This document shows positions 33,420 through 44,254 of a DNA stretch of 64,000 nucleotides, in pieces. The DNA is from Gigaspora rosea. Its lineage: Eukaryota > Glomeromycota > Glomeromycetes > Diversisporales > Gigasporaceae. How positions within the stretch are numbered: the first letter of the stretch is position 1; each line of letters opens with the position of its first letter. The notes under the pieces are model-generated. The model made no database searches and had not been told where the DNA came from. It saw only the letters and a program-made list of their open reading frames with translations. The stretch is from NCBI GenBank assembly GCA_003550325.1, contig QKWP01000813.1, positions 124,945 through 188,944 on the forward strand, in the 5' to 3' direction. The translations under genes were made by a program, and so were the position numbers.

Positions 33420-34960
33420 ATGCAGATTAGTGATCGTACCAACTGTTAGACTAAATACCCGGATTATATAAACAGATAAATTATTGAGGTATCCGGTTAA
33501 CTTAAAGTACAATTATAATAAATATTTTAATTTGCGTATTATTGATATACTAGCATCAACCGGGTTTTTAATGAAAAAATAAAACTATCGGTTGTTATAG
33601 ACCATTTTAATGATTTATTAGATATCCAGACTAGTGATGGTACCGAAATTGATTTTTGGAAAAGGCCTATTTCGTCTTCATTAGAGAAAATTAAAATTTT
33701 TTATAAGGAAGAGCAAATAAAATTTATATAGATATGTTCCTTATAATTTCGTCTATTCAAAAAAAATATTAAATAATTTCGTCTTTCAAGTAAAATAGGT
33801 CAAAAACAATTTCGTCTTCAAATTTTAATTTCGGGTTTTAGAACCCAAAATGCTTTCATCCTCATGTATAATTCAGACTAATGGATTATATCCACCAAGT
33901 ATTTCATTTGTGCCATTAACCTTTATAATACCACGGTACCAGGTATGTTGACACATAACTTATGAAATATTTCACGAGTAAATCCATTTCTAAGAAGTAA
34001 ATTAAACTTGTAAGGTATTTTTTGTAATATCAAATTTTGACGGTTGGCAGTCAATCCAAAATGAAATTTCTGCAAAACGTTCATCATTAATAGTAGACAA
34101 TGGATTAACAAAGCGAACTTCATAGACAGGAAGTTGAACAGGAATTTTTTACGTGCAGGTAAAATAGTTGAAGAGACTGATATATCAGATGCCATAAACT
34201 TTAATGAAATATCATTTCACAAATTGGATCCAAGAATTTGACGATATGGGTTAACTTTTATTGCAATATCTTTTCCAGGCATTTGAAAATATCGAATTAA
34301 AGGAATGCATTTTTCAAGTATAGTTTTTATGGCTAAAAAGTTTTCATTATTCCATTGTTCAAAATCGGATAGTAAATTTGGAGTTTGTTCTTTTCCCCAT
34401 TGAATAACCTTATCCCAAATTTCTGATTCTTCTATTCATAGATCATCTTGCTTTAAAAGAATCAACCATTTTCTTGAATAGAAGTAAAGTTATCAGAATC
34501 AAAAATTAGGTTAGAATGTTTGCAAGAATGTCAGTACAAAACTTTGTAAGGCTTTAAAACTACTGTATTTTCTTGAAAACTAGCAGAATAAACTTGAGTA
34601 AATTTTAATCGAAGTCAAGATACTTTGTTAGCAATAAGATAAGAATGAATGTATTCAACTAACTAATTCTGCTAAACTAATTTGTTAGATAGAACCAAAA
34701 GATCAAATATAGTAGATGGTTCAATCCCTTTAAATGTAATTGTACCAGTATAAATATATCTGTGTTAAAAGACTTTAATTAGTATTAACGATGAGGACGA
34801 TTTTATCTCACTAGAAATGAAATTACCAGGAATAATATTTGGCATGTTGTAAGATGTAAAAATATTCAGAACTTAAAACTCCAGTGTTCAACCCAAGTAT
34901 TAATTACATCTCTTAATTCTAACATTAAAATTTTGAACCAAAGTCTTTTAAATAGCAAAT
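33420..34960 (-). pseudogene. Broken BTB-BACK-TLDc gene
   Basis: Minus-strand pieces in order: MPNIIPGNF and YIYTGTITFKGIEPSTIFD (end of a BTB domain, 34850-34700); VEYIHSYLIANKVSWLRL-like and IFDSDNFTSIQENG (BACK start, 34660-34480); ESEIWDKVIQWGKEQTPNLL, IKTILEKCIPLIRYFQMPG and VNPYRQILGSNL (BACK end, 34430-34220); a linker with VSSTILPARK (34190); then TLDc signatures YKFNLLLRNGFTREIFHKLC, GTNEILGGYNPLVW and SFIFSLK (34000-33560). This arrangement is that of the BTB/BACK/TLDc proteins expanded in Rhizophagus, thought to act as ubiquitin-ligase adaptors. Stops, frame changes and a hAT MITE (33632-33870) inside the TLDc part make it non-functional. It lies within the giant hAT-type element. 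Confidence 0.8.
33632..33870. mobile_element. hAT MITE with GACGAAAT-rich ends, copy 2
   Basis: TAGTGATGGTACCG at the left, CTCATGTATA at the right; flanks ATCCAGAC (33624-33631) and ATTCAGAC (33871-33878), an 8-bp duplication with one mismatch. Same family as 27176-27411, opposite orientation. It splits the TLDc coding remains between GGYNPL and the next motif. Confidence 0.85.
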
Positions 34961-35690
34961 TTAAAAAATATACAGTATAGCATCACCAAAATTTGCATAG
35001 GGATTACTATCGATTTTTATCACTATTGGATAGTAATCAATTTAAATCCCTTCTGACGATGACTATCGATTAAGATAGTAATCGATAATAATTGATAGAC
35101 TCAGAAAAATTTGCATACCAATTATCAATTACTAACTAGGGATATATTATCAATGATAATCCCCTCTGCCGATTATAACTGATAAAAGATTAATCGATAT
35201 ATAACCACTATAATTACAATATGCGATACAACGATATATGTACATAAATTAAAGTGTTTATATTTATTAATGTTAAAATTTTTATTTTATTAATAAAAAA
35301 AATTTTTTTATGCATAATCGATGGCAAAACTAGCTATAACGTTACTATATAACTTCATTTTCTCGACTATGTTTACAAAATATATACCAATTCCAAGAAT
35401 TTGTTTTTTCTGACAAAGTATAACTGCAAAAAAGAAATAAAAATATTAATTAAAGAAATAAAAAGAATAGCCAAAAAATAAAAATAGAAGTTAATATCTA
35501 TTGTAATACCTTCTAAAATTCAGATCTATTAACTTTCGTTATATCGGAGCTAGTGTCTTAGTATAAACCAACTTCTGGCTGACACATATTTATCTTGTTT
35601 TTATCATCTATTTATCGACTTGTTATTTATATACATCATGTGGCAGAGCACCTGCGTTATTAATTAACAAGAAAAAACTAGGAAGGTCGT
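34961..35690. other. Cargo stretch rich in ATCGAT/TAATCGAT words
   Basis: No gene. Alternating GACTATCGATTAAG, AGTAATCGATAATA and similar words at 34985-35230 resemble those at 43560-43760 and 45810-46080, so this is a dispersed repeat. 35330-35690 holds further non-coding AT-rich DNA. Confidence 0.4.
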
Positions 35691-35807
35691 CATTCAAGGT
35701 TCAGTACCACCTTGGTATTTTGTAGTGAAGCAAACCCTACAAAAGAAAAAAAACAGTAGTAAACAAGAAAAAATAAAAGAAAACTCGAAAAAAAAGAACT
35801 AAACCAC

Positions 35808-36372
35808 TGTTACAAGCGGTATAGCCTTCTTAATATACCACTAGCAACATAGCACACGGCGACAGGGATCTTGTAGGGTCAGAGAAGATATGAAGTGGTG
35901 TGGAAGTGGAATGTTTCCTAACTGTGGCAGTTCGATATATTTTCCTCAAAAAACAGGAGTGTATTTAGTTGGGCAAAGATATATTTTATTTAAGTACGTT
36001 ACAAGACTTTGCTACAAGACTATCTAAAGGTTTCTGTGCCTAAAGAATTCCAATAACTAAAGAATTGCAGAAACAAATCCTAAAGTTAAGGAAGGATAAA
36101 AGCTAGGGTTTATATATCTTTTTACAGCTAGTAGTTATAATAGTACGAAATGGCAAAAATGGTAGAAATAGTAGAAATGATAGAAATGGTAGAAATGGTA
36201 GAAATGGTAGAAATGGTTAACCATGTTACTCGTACTTTTAACTAAGCTATTTATAATCAATAATACAAAATAATATAATAAAATAAGATAATAAAATAAT
36301 TCAATAAAATATAATTAAAATAATACTAGAAAATACATTAAAGAAAATAATAGTGAAACTCATTCTATAACA
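35808..36372 (+). repeat. 5' LTR
   Basis: About 565 bp. It contains a 9-bp GAAATGGTA microsatellite near 36155-36215, an AATAATACAAAATAAT-rich 3' half, and the terminal TGTTA...TAACA. Confidence 0.85.
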
Positions 36373-36624
36373 TTTCCGTCCCCTTTTAGAACGAACTCTG
36401 TGAGTTCCTAAATCTAATAACTTTTGAAAAGTTATAGAAAATTATATACTATCTAATTATAAAATTTATCTCTGTATCTAGTACTTCATTAAACTCTGGA
36501 TCTTTTGATAGTTTCTTTGCTTGGTTTTAGCACGTGATTAATTTAATAAATGTGGCTAAGGTTTGAGTTTGAAAAATAGAAGTTTCTATTTTGGATTCTA
36601 TTGCCTGGGTAATTAGTGTACCTA

Positions 36625-37170
36625 AATCTTTTTCTGTTTCTAGTACTTTGTCTATTTTGGTTTTGTATCTCTCAGTAATATTTTTAGAATTGTTGGGGAA
36701 TTGTCAAGTTAATGAGGATGCTTGCCTAATTTGGGAATTAATTTGGAGATGCATATCCGTTATCATGCATATTTGTTGAAACTGGTGATTCATACATGAT
36801 TGTGCTTGAAAATCTCAATTGATAGTATACTTGTTATGGCCTTGTTTTCTTGTACACCAAAGAATTCTATCGCATGTTAATTTTTGTAATTCCTACATGN
36901 AATCTTTTTCTGTTTCTAGTACTTTGTCTATTTTGGTTTTGTATCTCTCGGTAATATTTTTAGAATTGTTGGGGAATTGTCAAGTTAATGAGGATGCTTG
37001 CCTGATTTGGGAATTAATTTGGAGATGCACATCCGTTATCATGCATAATTGTTGGAACTGATGATTCATACATGATTGTGCTTGAAAATCTTAATTAATA
37101 GTATACTGGTTATGGCCTAGTTTTTTCTGTACACCAAAGAATTTATCGCATGTTAATTTTTGTAATTCCC
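36625..37170. repeat. Direct duplication of about 275 bp around a single N
   Basis: 36625-36899 and 36901-37170 are near-identical (a few per cent different), separated by the N at 36900. Like the pair at 38033-38529, this suggests two alleles or overlapping contigs placed in tandem. Confidence 0.7.
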
Positions 37171-37987
37171 ACATGTTTTGCATTTGTATTGTTCATATGC
37201 AAAAATTTGTTTTGAAAGTGTTCGACAAAACTTGGCAAAACTTGTCAAAAATTTTGCTCAACATGTGTTTTGGCAATTTCATTGTTGCTTTCTCCCTATA
37301 AAAGTTGTGAGGTCTCCGAACTTTCCTTATTAATTTATTTAAAATTAGCTTATATTTTTCTAATTGGTGTTTATCATTAGCTAATTTTTAATTCTGTGAA
37401 TTATTTTCTCATTGTTGTGATTTTCTCATTGTTGTTTACAGTCAATTAATTTTTCATTTTGGAATAATCATCTCTATTGTCCATTTTATTTAAAATCTGT
37501 ATCTTAAAACGTTCATTTCCTTCAAAATTTTTTGCTCAAACTTCCCCAGTTAATATTCCTTTTACTGTTCCTTTTTCTATTGTTCATTTTCTTTCTAAAA
37601 TTTTTTTTAATTAATTTGTTTTCTTTTTCTTGTTTAGATAATAAATTTTCTTTTTATAAAAACTTTCCATCGACTTTTCGCTTTGCCTTGCCTTTCCCCA
37701 GGTGTGTATACTTTCGGGCTGTAAGCTTATCCTCAGCACTTGCTGTGTGCGAAGCCGGTCTTCTATGTTTGGGTGAGTGCTCTACATTAGGTTTTACCAC
37801 TGTAGTAGTTGCCCCGGTAGATATTTTCCGCTTCAACTCGGTCTTTCACAAGTGTGGTGGCCAACGCACTTGTGTTCATTTTATTTTCTCTTTTTCAGTA
37901 TACATAATACTTAGAAATAGTTGTTTCTAATTTATTTTTATTTTATAGATAACTCGTACTAAGAAATCTGATTCCGTTCCTTCTCAA

Positions 37988-38527
37988 ATGGCGAGGCTCC
38001 AAAACCGCTTGATAGATTATCAAGAAGAAGCGCAAGAAAGAAGTCCTCCTGATATTGAAGCCCTTCGACAAGCAAGTCAGTATGAGCAGATGATTCTAGA
38101 ACGAAATAGGTGGAGGGCTTGGGCGGCGAACTTAGAAGATGAAAAAGAAGAGTTGAAAAGAAGAGTCAGAGAAGTAGAAAGAAAAAGGGTCGAAGAAGCT
38201 AGGGAGTTGGAAGAAGAAAATAAAGAATTGGAAGAAGAAAATAGAGAGTTGGCAGAAGAAAATAGGGAGTGGCGAAGAAGNCAAGAAAGAAGTCCTCCTG
38301 ATATTGAAGCCCTTCGACAAGCAAGTCAGTATGAGCAGATGATTCTAGAACGAAATAGGTGGAGGGCTTGGGCGGCGAACTTAGAGGATGAAAAAGAAGA
38401 GTTGAAAAGAAGAGTTGGAGAAGTAGAAAGAAGAAGGGTCAAAGAAGCTAGGGAGTTGGAAGAAGAAAATAAAGAATTGGAAGAAGAACATAGAGAGTTG
38501 GCAGAAGAAAATAGGGAGTGGTGAAGA
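37988..38527 (+). other. Coiled-coil frame inside the LTR retrotransposon
   Basis: The predicted product has a Gln/Arg-rich start (MARLQNRLIDYQEEAQE), a segment DIEALRQASQYEQMILERNR and then Glu/Lys/Arg heptads (ELEEENKELEEENRELAEEN), a strong coiled coil. The sequence is represented twice around the single N at 38281. It occupies the position of a gag-like gene but shows no capsid or zinc-knuckle motif that I recognise; family unknown. Confidence 0.45.
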
Positions 38528-38529
38528 AG
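38033..38529. repeat. Direct duplication of 248 bp around a single N
   Basis: 38033-38280 and 38282-38529 match with about six differences; the N at 38281 lies between them. It doubles the coiled-coil frame. Probable assembly join of two haplotype versions. Confidence 0.75.
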
Positions 38530-38899
38530 GGTTGAAGAAGTAAATAGGAATCGTCATATTATTTTACAAATAATTTTGTATCTATTTTAATTATTCTTGT
38601 AAATAAAATTCTTAAATTTTCGAAATTTTGTAAATAATATGAGTAATAATTAAATAATAAAGTTTTAAAATGTTTCGAAATAATTAATTAATAAATAGTG
38701 AAGTTTTTGTTTTCTGTGTCTAAAATTTTTGAGTTTTAAAATAAATAGTAAATGATATTAATAAAGTTATTAATAAAATTGAAAAGTGTTTCGAAAAAAA
38801 ATAATAAAGTTTTGAGGTTTCTGTATTTCAAAAAAAAATTTTAAGTGTCAAGTATTGAATTTGTTAAAGTCTTTATCTATTGTTGTCTTTTCCAGTTTA

Positions 38900-41570
38900 A
38901 TTGTTTAACGTTCGTCAAATACTTCGTATAGCTTCAAAGTAGGTAACGCGAGTAACCGTTATATAAATTTTTTGAGGTTACGACTCTTAGTTTTGATCAC
39001 GATTTAGTAATACGTGTTCCGTCAGTCATAATCATAGTAATAGTTATTACGTTACACCCAAAGATCATGTATAATATTAAATTAATAATTTTTCCGATTT
39101 ACATATGTTAACTCTTTTTCTTTTTTTTTCAGAATATCAATCTTGGAACCATCGTTGTTTTCTGAGTCGTAGCTCTAGGTGCATTCGTGGGTTTCATTGT
39201 CGTAGTCAGTGTCGGTATCTTTTGTCGGTTACGTGGTCTTCAGTGTTACGGTCTTCTTTGATGTTCGAAGTGCTTATGATTTTTCGTTGGTGCGGGTGTA
39301 CATTGTCGAGGTAGGTGCCATCTCTACTTTTTCTCTGTCTTGGGTGTATAGTTCTACAAGATTTTTTTTTTTTATCAATATAGTTTGTTTTTTAGGTTTC
39401 GGTTCGTTTTTAGCATTCTCGTGGTCATGGGTTTTGCCATACGTGGAGCTTTCTTTTTTTTTTTCGTATACTTTGGTCGTCTAGTTCTTGATGTCTTTCG
39501 CTTTATTAGATCTAGAACCCGGTCAAAATTCACCTGGTTTTACTTTCTATGACGTTTTGAGTATCATTATTTGGGTCTTGTTTTCTTCGTTCTTCTAGGT
39601 TCCGTTTTGTCTTCTTGCAGTCGTAGATTTTGCTGTCAGAGTTTTCTAGTGGAGTCGGGATAGGATAAGATAGTCCTGGGGCTTGAGTTGGTTTTTTTTT
39701 ATCTTTTCCTAAATAGGTATGGTGTATGTCGAATTCTTGGCGAAATGGTCTTGCCTTATTAGTTCTGGTCTTTCTTTCTACGATCTTGGTATTGTCTTGT
39801 TCATACATCCTTCGAAGTAAGCTTGGTGTGGTCCCTTTTGTTTTTATCTTGTTTGTCTGGGTCTTATTTTGCTTTATCGGGTCATGTCTTCTTTCCTTAT
39901 GGGTAGGTCTTGTTAAGTCTGGTCTAGTATCTTTTCATCGATCCCGGTAATTTTTGTTGTTCATGTCTTGTTTTCCTGGGTCTGGACTTGGGACTGGTTT
40001 ATAGTGATATGGCCTTGTAGGTATGGCCCTTTTGTTGTATATATAGGTATATATATATTTTTTTTTTTTTTTGTAAAGAAAAAAACATTTTCTTTCTTGC
40101 TTCTTTGAAGCTTGGATCGGGAACTCGACGTCTTGGGACTTGAACATCGTAAAACTTTTCTGGGTCTTGCAATATTCAGATCGGGAACTTTGCGGGGTCT
40201 GATTCAAATTTACGATGGGTTTACGGGTTGATAGATAGTTATCCCTTTATTTTTTTTTTATTTTTTTTTTTAATTTATAACGATCGATTTTTTTCATTAT
40301 GAAGATAACGATTTCCTTTTTTTCATATCTACATATGCGATGGATAAACGATTAATGTAGATGTGATCATTAAAGTGAAGAAAATGATCGATGCGGACGA
40401 GATGATCATTCTTCATGATTCATTGGTTCCGGTTTCGGACTTTCAATATGATAAGTATTCATTTCGGTTTTTTTTCATTATTCATTATATATATTTTCAT
40501 ATATATATTTATGCGATTACTAATACCGATTTTTTTGAATAGGAACTTGAAGCAAATTATCCAATTCTTTTGATAGGGCGAATTGTGTTCGGTGAATCGA
40601 TTAGAAGCCAGGATCTTTAGAGAAGTCGAAGTACCAGAAGGAGGTGGAAATTTTGAAAACGAGGATAATAGATTGGGTTTCGGTGATTTTGGGATGTGGA
40701 TATTGGTGTTCGGGAGTTTGACCATCTTCATTCTAATTGATAGTACTGGTGGACCAAATTCAACAGATCGTTTACGGACTTGGTTGTTCAACTTGGAATT
40801 TTTCAAAAAGAGCAACTGAAGGAATAATCGTATTACGTCTGCTTGAATAGGGTAGAAAAGATAAGGTTATAGGGTTAGTAGAGAAGATTAGGTTTTGGAT
40901 TAAAATGTAGGGTATTAGTAATAGGTTATTAAGATAAATTCGGGCTTAAGGATTAGTTAATTAGAAGTAAGAGAGGTTAGGGTTTGGGTGTTTAGTGGGT
41001 TATAAGGAATAAAGGTTTAGGGTAGTTTTAGAGATAAGAAGCAGATAATGAGGAATGGATGGAGGTGGATTCTAAAGTTGGGTTAGATTTGGGAGCTTCG
41101 GATAGTTAAAAATAGGGTATTCAGAATAAACGGTTATAAGGATAGATTCGTGGTTGAGGGAAAAGGTAGATAGTGGGGGATCGGGTTTAAAGATAAGATT
41201 TCTAAAATAGTTGGGTAGGGGTTAGAAATTAGAAGAGGTTTGGGTTGGGTAAATGTATTAAATTAAATTAAAATATATTAAATAAAGAGATAAGTAAATA
41301 ATGAAATGTTTTTGTTGTGGCATATATATAGTGGGTACTTGGAATCAGATTTGTAAAGTTGGGGTTTAATATAGTCGGATTTTAGTGAAATTGGATTTGG
41401 GGTAACAGTAGGGTTTGGAGGGATTTGGAATTTGTGGGGTTGGGTTTAGTGGATGTGGAATTGGTGTAGAATATGGTAGATTTAGGATTTTGTAGAGTTG
41501 GAGATTTGGTGAGAACCAAATTTTAAGAGGGTGAGAGGTTTTCATTTCATAAGATTTCATTAATAAACTA
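38900..41570 (+). other. Intron-rich locus B, paralogous to 2.0-4.1 kb
   Basis: The leader and first exon-like blocks match locus A over about 400 bp, including the donor after AGCTTCAAA and the acceptor TTTTTTTTTTCAG near 39131. The later part has T-rich introns and blocks such as GGAACTTGAAGCAAATTATCC (40550-40815) with an unrecognised 78-residue frame, then a G-rich, GGTTTAGG-rich tail (40860-41530). No conserved domain is seen. That this block lies between two LTRs is unusual. Confidence 0.45.
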
Positions 41571-42001
41571 TTAAACTGTGTTTAAAAAAAAAACTAAATA
41601 ACTAAATGGAGTGCTACAAAAGCAGAGGCTTCAAGTATGCCCTTCTGAACAAATCTTTTTCAACTCGACAGGAAAATACCAGTGCAACAAATGCAAGAGG
41701 CTTCAAGTATGCCCTTTTGAGCGAATCTTTTTCAATTCGACAGAAAAACCAAAAGCTATTACTACTTGGTAATAGTCAGACATAAATAAAAGAAATAATC
41801 TTTCCCAAAAGAAAAAGAAGGAGAGGATTCAGCTTAATGTTTCCACTCTTCAATATTTGAACAATGTTCCTGGCTGCTTTAATTTTCAAAGAGGAGAAGA
41901 AGAAGGAGGAGGTCCTAAAAATTCTGGCTATTTTAATATTTCCAACAGTTTTTAATGCTTTCCAATTGTTTTTGATATATTTCCGCCAGAAGGCACCAAA
42001 A

Positions 42002-42556
42002 TGTTACAAGCGGTATAGCCTTCTTAATATACCACTAGCAACATAGCACATGGCGTCAGGGATCTTGTAGGGTCAGAGAAGATATGAAGCGGTGTGGAAG
42101 TGGAATGTTTCCTCACTGTGGCAGTTCGATATATTTTCCTCAAAGAACAGGAGTGTATTTAGTTGAGCAAAGATATATTTATTTAAGTACGTTACAAGAC
42201 TTTGCTACAAGACTATCTAAAGGTTTCTGTGCCTAAAGAATTCCGATAACTAAAGAATTGCAGGGAACAAATCCTAAAGTTAAGGAAGGATAAAAGCTAG
42301 GGTTTATATATCTTTTTACAGCTAGTAGTTATAATAGTACGAAATGGCAGAAATGGTAGAAATGGTAGAAATGGTAGAAATGGTAGAAATGGTAGAAATG
42401 GTAGAAATGGTTAACCATGTTACTCGTACTTTTAACTAAGCTATTTATAATCAATAATACAAAATAATATAATAAAATAAGATAATAAAATAATTCAATA
42501 AAATATAATTAAAATAATACTAGAAAATACATTAAAGTGAAACTCATTCTATAACA
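42002..42556 (+). repeat. 3' LTR
   Basis: About 555 bp, same ends and microsatellite as the 5' LTR, with an 11-bp shorter tail region. Confidence 0.85.
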
Positions 42557-42559
42557 CTA

Positions 42560-43370
42560 CCAATACTTATCTATGTTACAGTTTAAGTTTCTCCAACTCA
42601 AGATCTTCATTACTGGCCTCATTTATACTTTCCGGCGAAGCAAACCTACAAAAGAGAAAACTATTAGCAACAAGAACGAATAAAGAAAACAAAAAAAAGA
42701 AAAAATACTTATTTATAGTTTCTCCGTTTCAAGATTATTATAGTCCTCATTCATATATTCCCCGCGTTTAGATCATTCCAATTTCATTTACGTTTCTCGG
42801 TAACTTAAAAGAAAAAGAAAGTAAAAGTAAAGGAATGAAAAAAAGAGAAATATATAAACTAGAGAACAAGAAACTAGTATACTTATACCAGTTCTATTTT
42901 TCCCAAATTTAAATCTTCATTCACGTCTTCATTTAAGTTTCTTGGCGACCTACAAAAGAGAAAAAGTAAGAATAAAAGAACAGAAGAAAAAAGAAACAAG
43001 TAAACACGAAAACAAGAAAATAGAAACTTATCTTATACAAGTTCTATTTCTACCAGACTCAGAACTCTATTTATGATTCTATTTACATTTCTCAATAACC
43101 TACATAAGAAAGAAAGTAGAAGTAAAAGAACGGAAGATAAGAGAAACAAGTAAATATGAAAGCAAAAAATAGAAACCGGTATACTTATACCAGTCCTATA
43201 TTTTCTAGATTCAGATCTCCAAACATGACTCCATTTATGTTTCTCGAAGACCTACAAAGGAAAGAAAGTAGAAGTAAAAAAAGAGAAACAAGTAAATACG
43301 AAAACAAAAAAATTAGAAACTGTTATACTTACACCAGTTCTATTTTCTTTCATCTGTTCTGGTGAAGGCT
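42560..43370 (-). repeat. Tandem exon-intron cassettes (about six units, period near 145 bp)
   Basis: On the minus strand each unit has a T-rich intron ending in TAG, a 60-70-base exon-like block, then a donor-like (G)TATAAGTAT. Exon blocks lie near 42570-42650, 42715-42780, 42890-42955, 43030-43100, 43180-43250 and 43330-43365, and share words such as GAAACATAAATGAAG, GAAGATCTGAATCTGG and AATAGAACTGGTATAAG. In translation they give related Asn/Glu/Leu-rich strings, similar to the variable tails of AM-fungal kinases from memory. Unit at 35700-35800, across the LTR element, appears to be a further copy. Confidence 0.6.
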
Positions 43371-43859
43371 TAACCGACCGAATAGAAGATATTAATACTG
43401 TAATAAATAGTTAAATAAAAAATATATAGTTAATAAATAAAAAAAAATATAATTTAAATAAAAAAAAATTAAGTTGTATCATAGTTAAAAAAAAAAGATG
43501 TTCGTAAAGTGTTACAACGTGTAATGATAAAAAATGTAAATAAAAAAATTTACTACCGGTAATGTTCAAATGATTAATAGCCATTAATCGTTATGTATCA
43601 ACTGAATAAATTCGTTAATTATCGATTAGCAGATAAATAACGATTAATAACTATTTAAACAATATATATCGATTAAAGATATATATCAATTTATAGCAGG
43701 TTTATCAATTTCTATCGATATATTTTAATCGATTTATATCGTTTTTTTGTTATATATCAATGATAATCTGGATAAAAAATTTCGTGATGTACTGGTGAAT
43801 TTTATCTTCGGTGAATAGTAAATATAATTAAAAATTGTTATAAATAAATCGCTTACTTA

Positions 43860-44010
43860 GGGCAGTGTCATTAATCACCTGATTATTTTTTATCAGAGGC
43901 CTACCCCCCTCCCTCTTTCTTAATATATAAATAGTCAGGTTCTTATATATAATTTCAACTTTTTTTACCCCCTCCCCCCCTAAAAAATCACCTGATTTTT
44001 GTTACTCCCC
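43860..44010. mobile_element. PIF/Harbinger-like MITE, GGGCAGTGTCATTAAT ends, copy 1
   Basis: GGGCAGTGTCATTAATCACC at the left; GGGGAGTAACAAAAATCAGG reversed at the right; flanked by TTA on both sides (43857-43859, 44011-44013). 151 bp; over 90% identical by eye to 48216-48366. Inserted in the BTB fragment. Confidence 0.85.
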
Positions 44011-44254
44011 TTAATTAAAATTTTAAAAGATTCAACAGAAGTATGAGTTAAGATAATTTCAATAATATTATTCTTTTTGGTTGCGGTTGATAATTCCCTA
44101 TGAAAGAATGAGGAATGTTGATATAAAATTAATGAATATGGCTTAAAATTTTGGCTGCCAACTTTAACGATAAATTATAATCATATTCAGTTTTAAAAAG
44201 TTGAACGAAATCATTGGAGAAATGCTCAAGCAATTTAGTGCTTATTTGTGACAT
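44011..44254 (-). pseudogene. BTB domain fragment
   Basis: Starts at the ATG at 44254 with MSQISTKLLEHFSNDFVQLF and TEYDYN, the usual N-terminus of Rhizophagus BTB proteins. After one frame change come VKVGSQNFKPYSLILYQHSS, FFHRELSTATKKNNIIEI and SVESFKILI, the BTB core. It is cut by the MITE at 43860-44010, beyond which no BTB sequence continues. Being on the same strand as the BTB-BACK-TLDc remains at 33.4-35 kb, the two could derive from a gene cluster; they overlap in domain content, so they are not one gene. Confidence 0.75.

Larger units (their letters stand above)
35808..42556 (+). mobile_element. LTR retrotransposon, 6.75 kb, recent, apparently non-autonomous
   Basis: Two direct terminal repeats of about 560 bp begin TGTTACAAGCGGTATAGCC and end TTCTATAACA. 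They differ by roughly 2% by eye plus a few repeat-length changes, so the insertion is young. A polypurine-like AGAAGGCACCAAAA precedes the right LTR. Flanking bases are ACCAC and CTACC, without a convincing target duplication. The interior holds a coiled-coil frame and an intron-rich block paralogous to 2.0-4.1 kb; I recognise no protease, reverse transcriptase or integrase, so it looks incomplete or non-autonomous (LARD-like). It lies in the cargo of the giant hAT-type element. Confidence 0.8.

Noticed and set aside
37654-37836. Basic 60-residue frame on the minus strand
   Set aside because: Lies opposite plus-strand features inside the LTR element, with no motif; chance frame.
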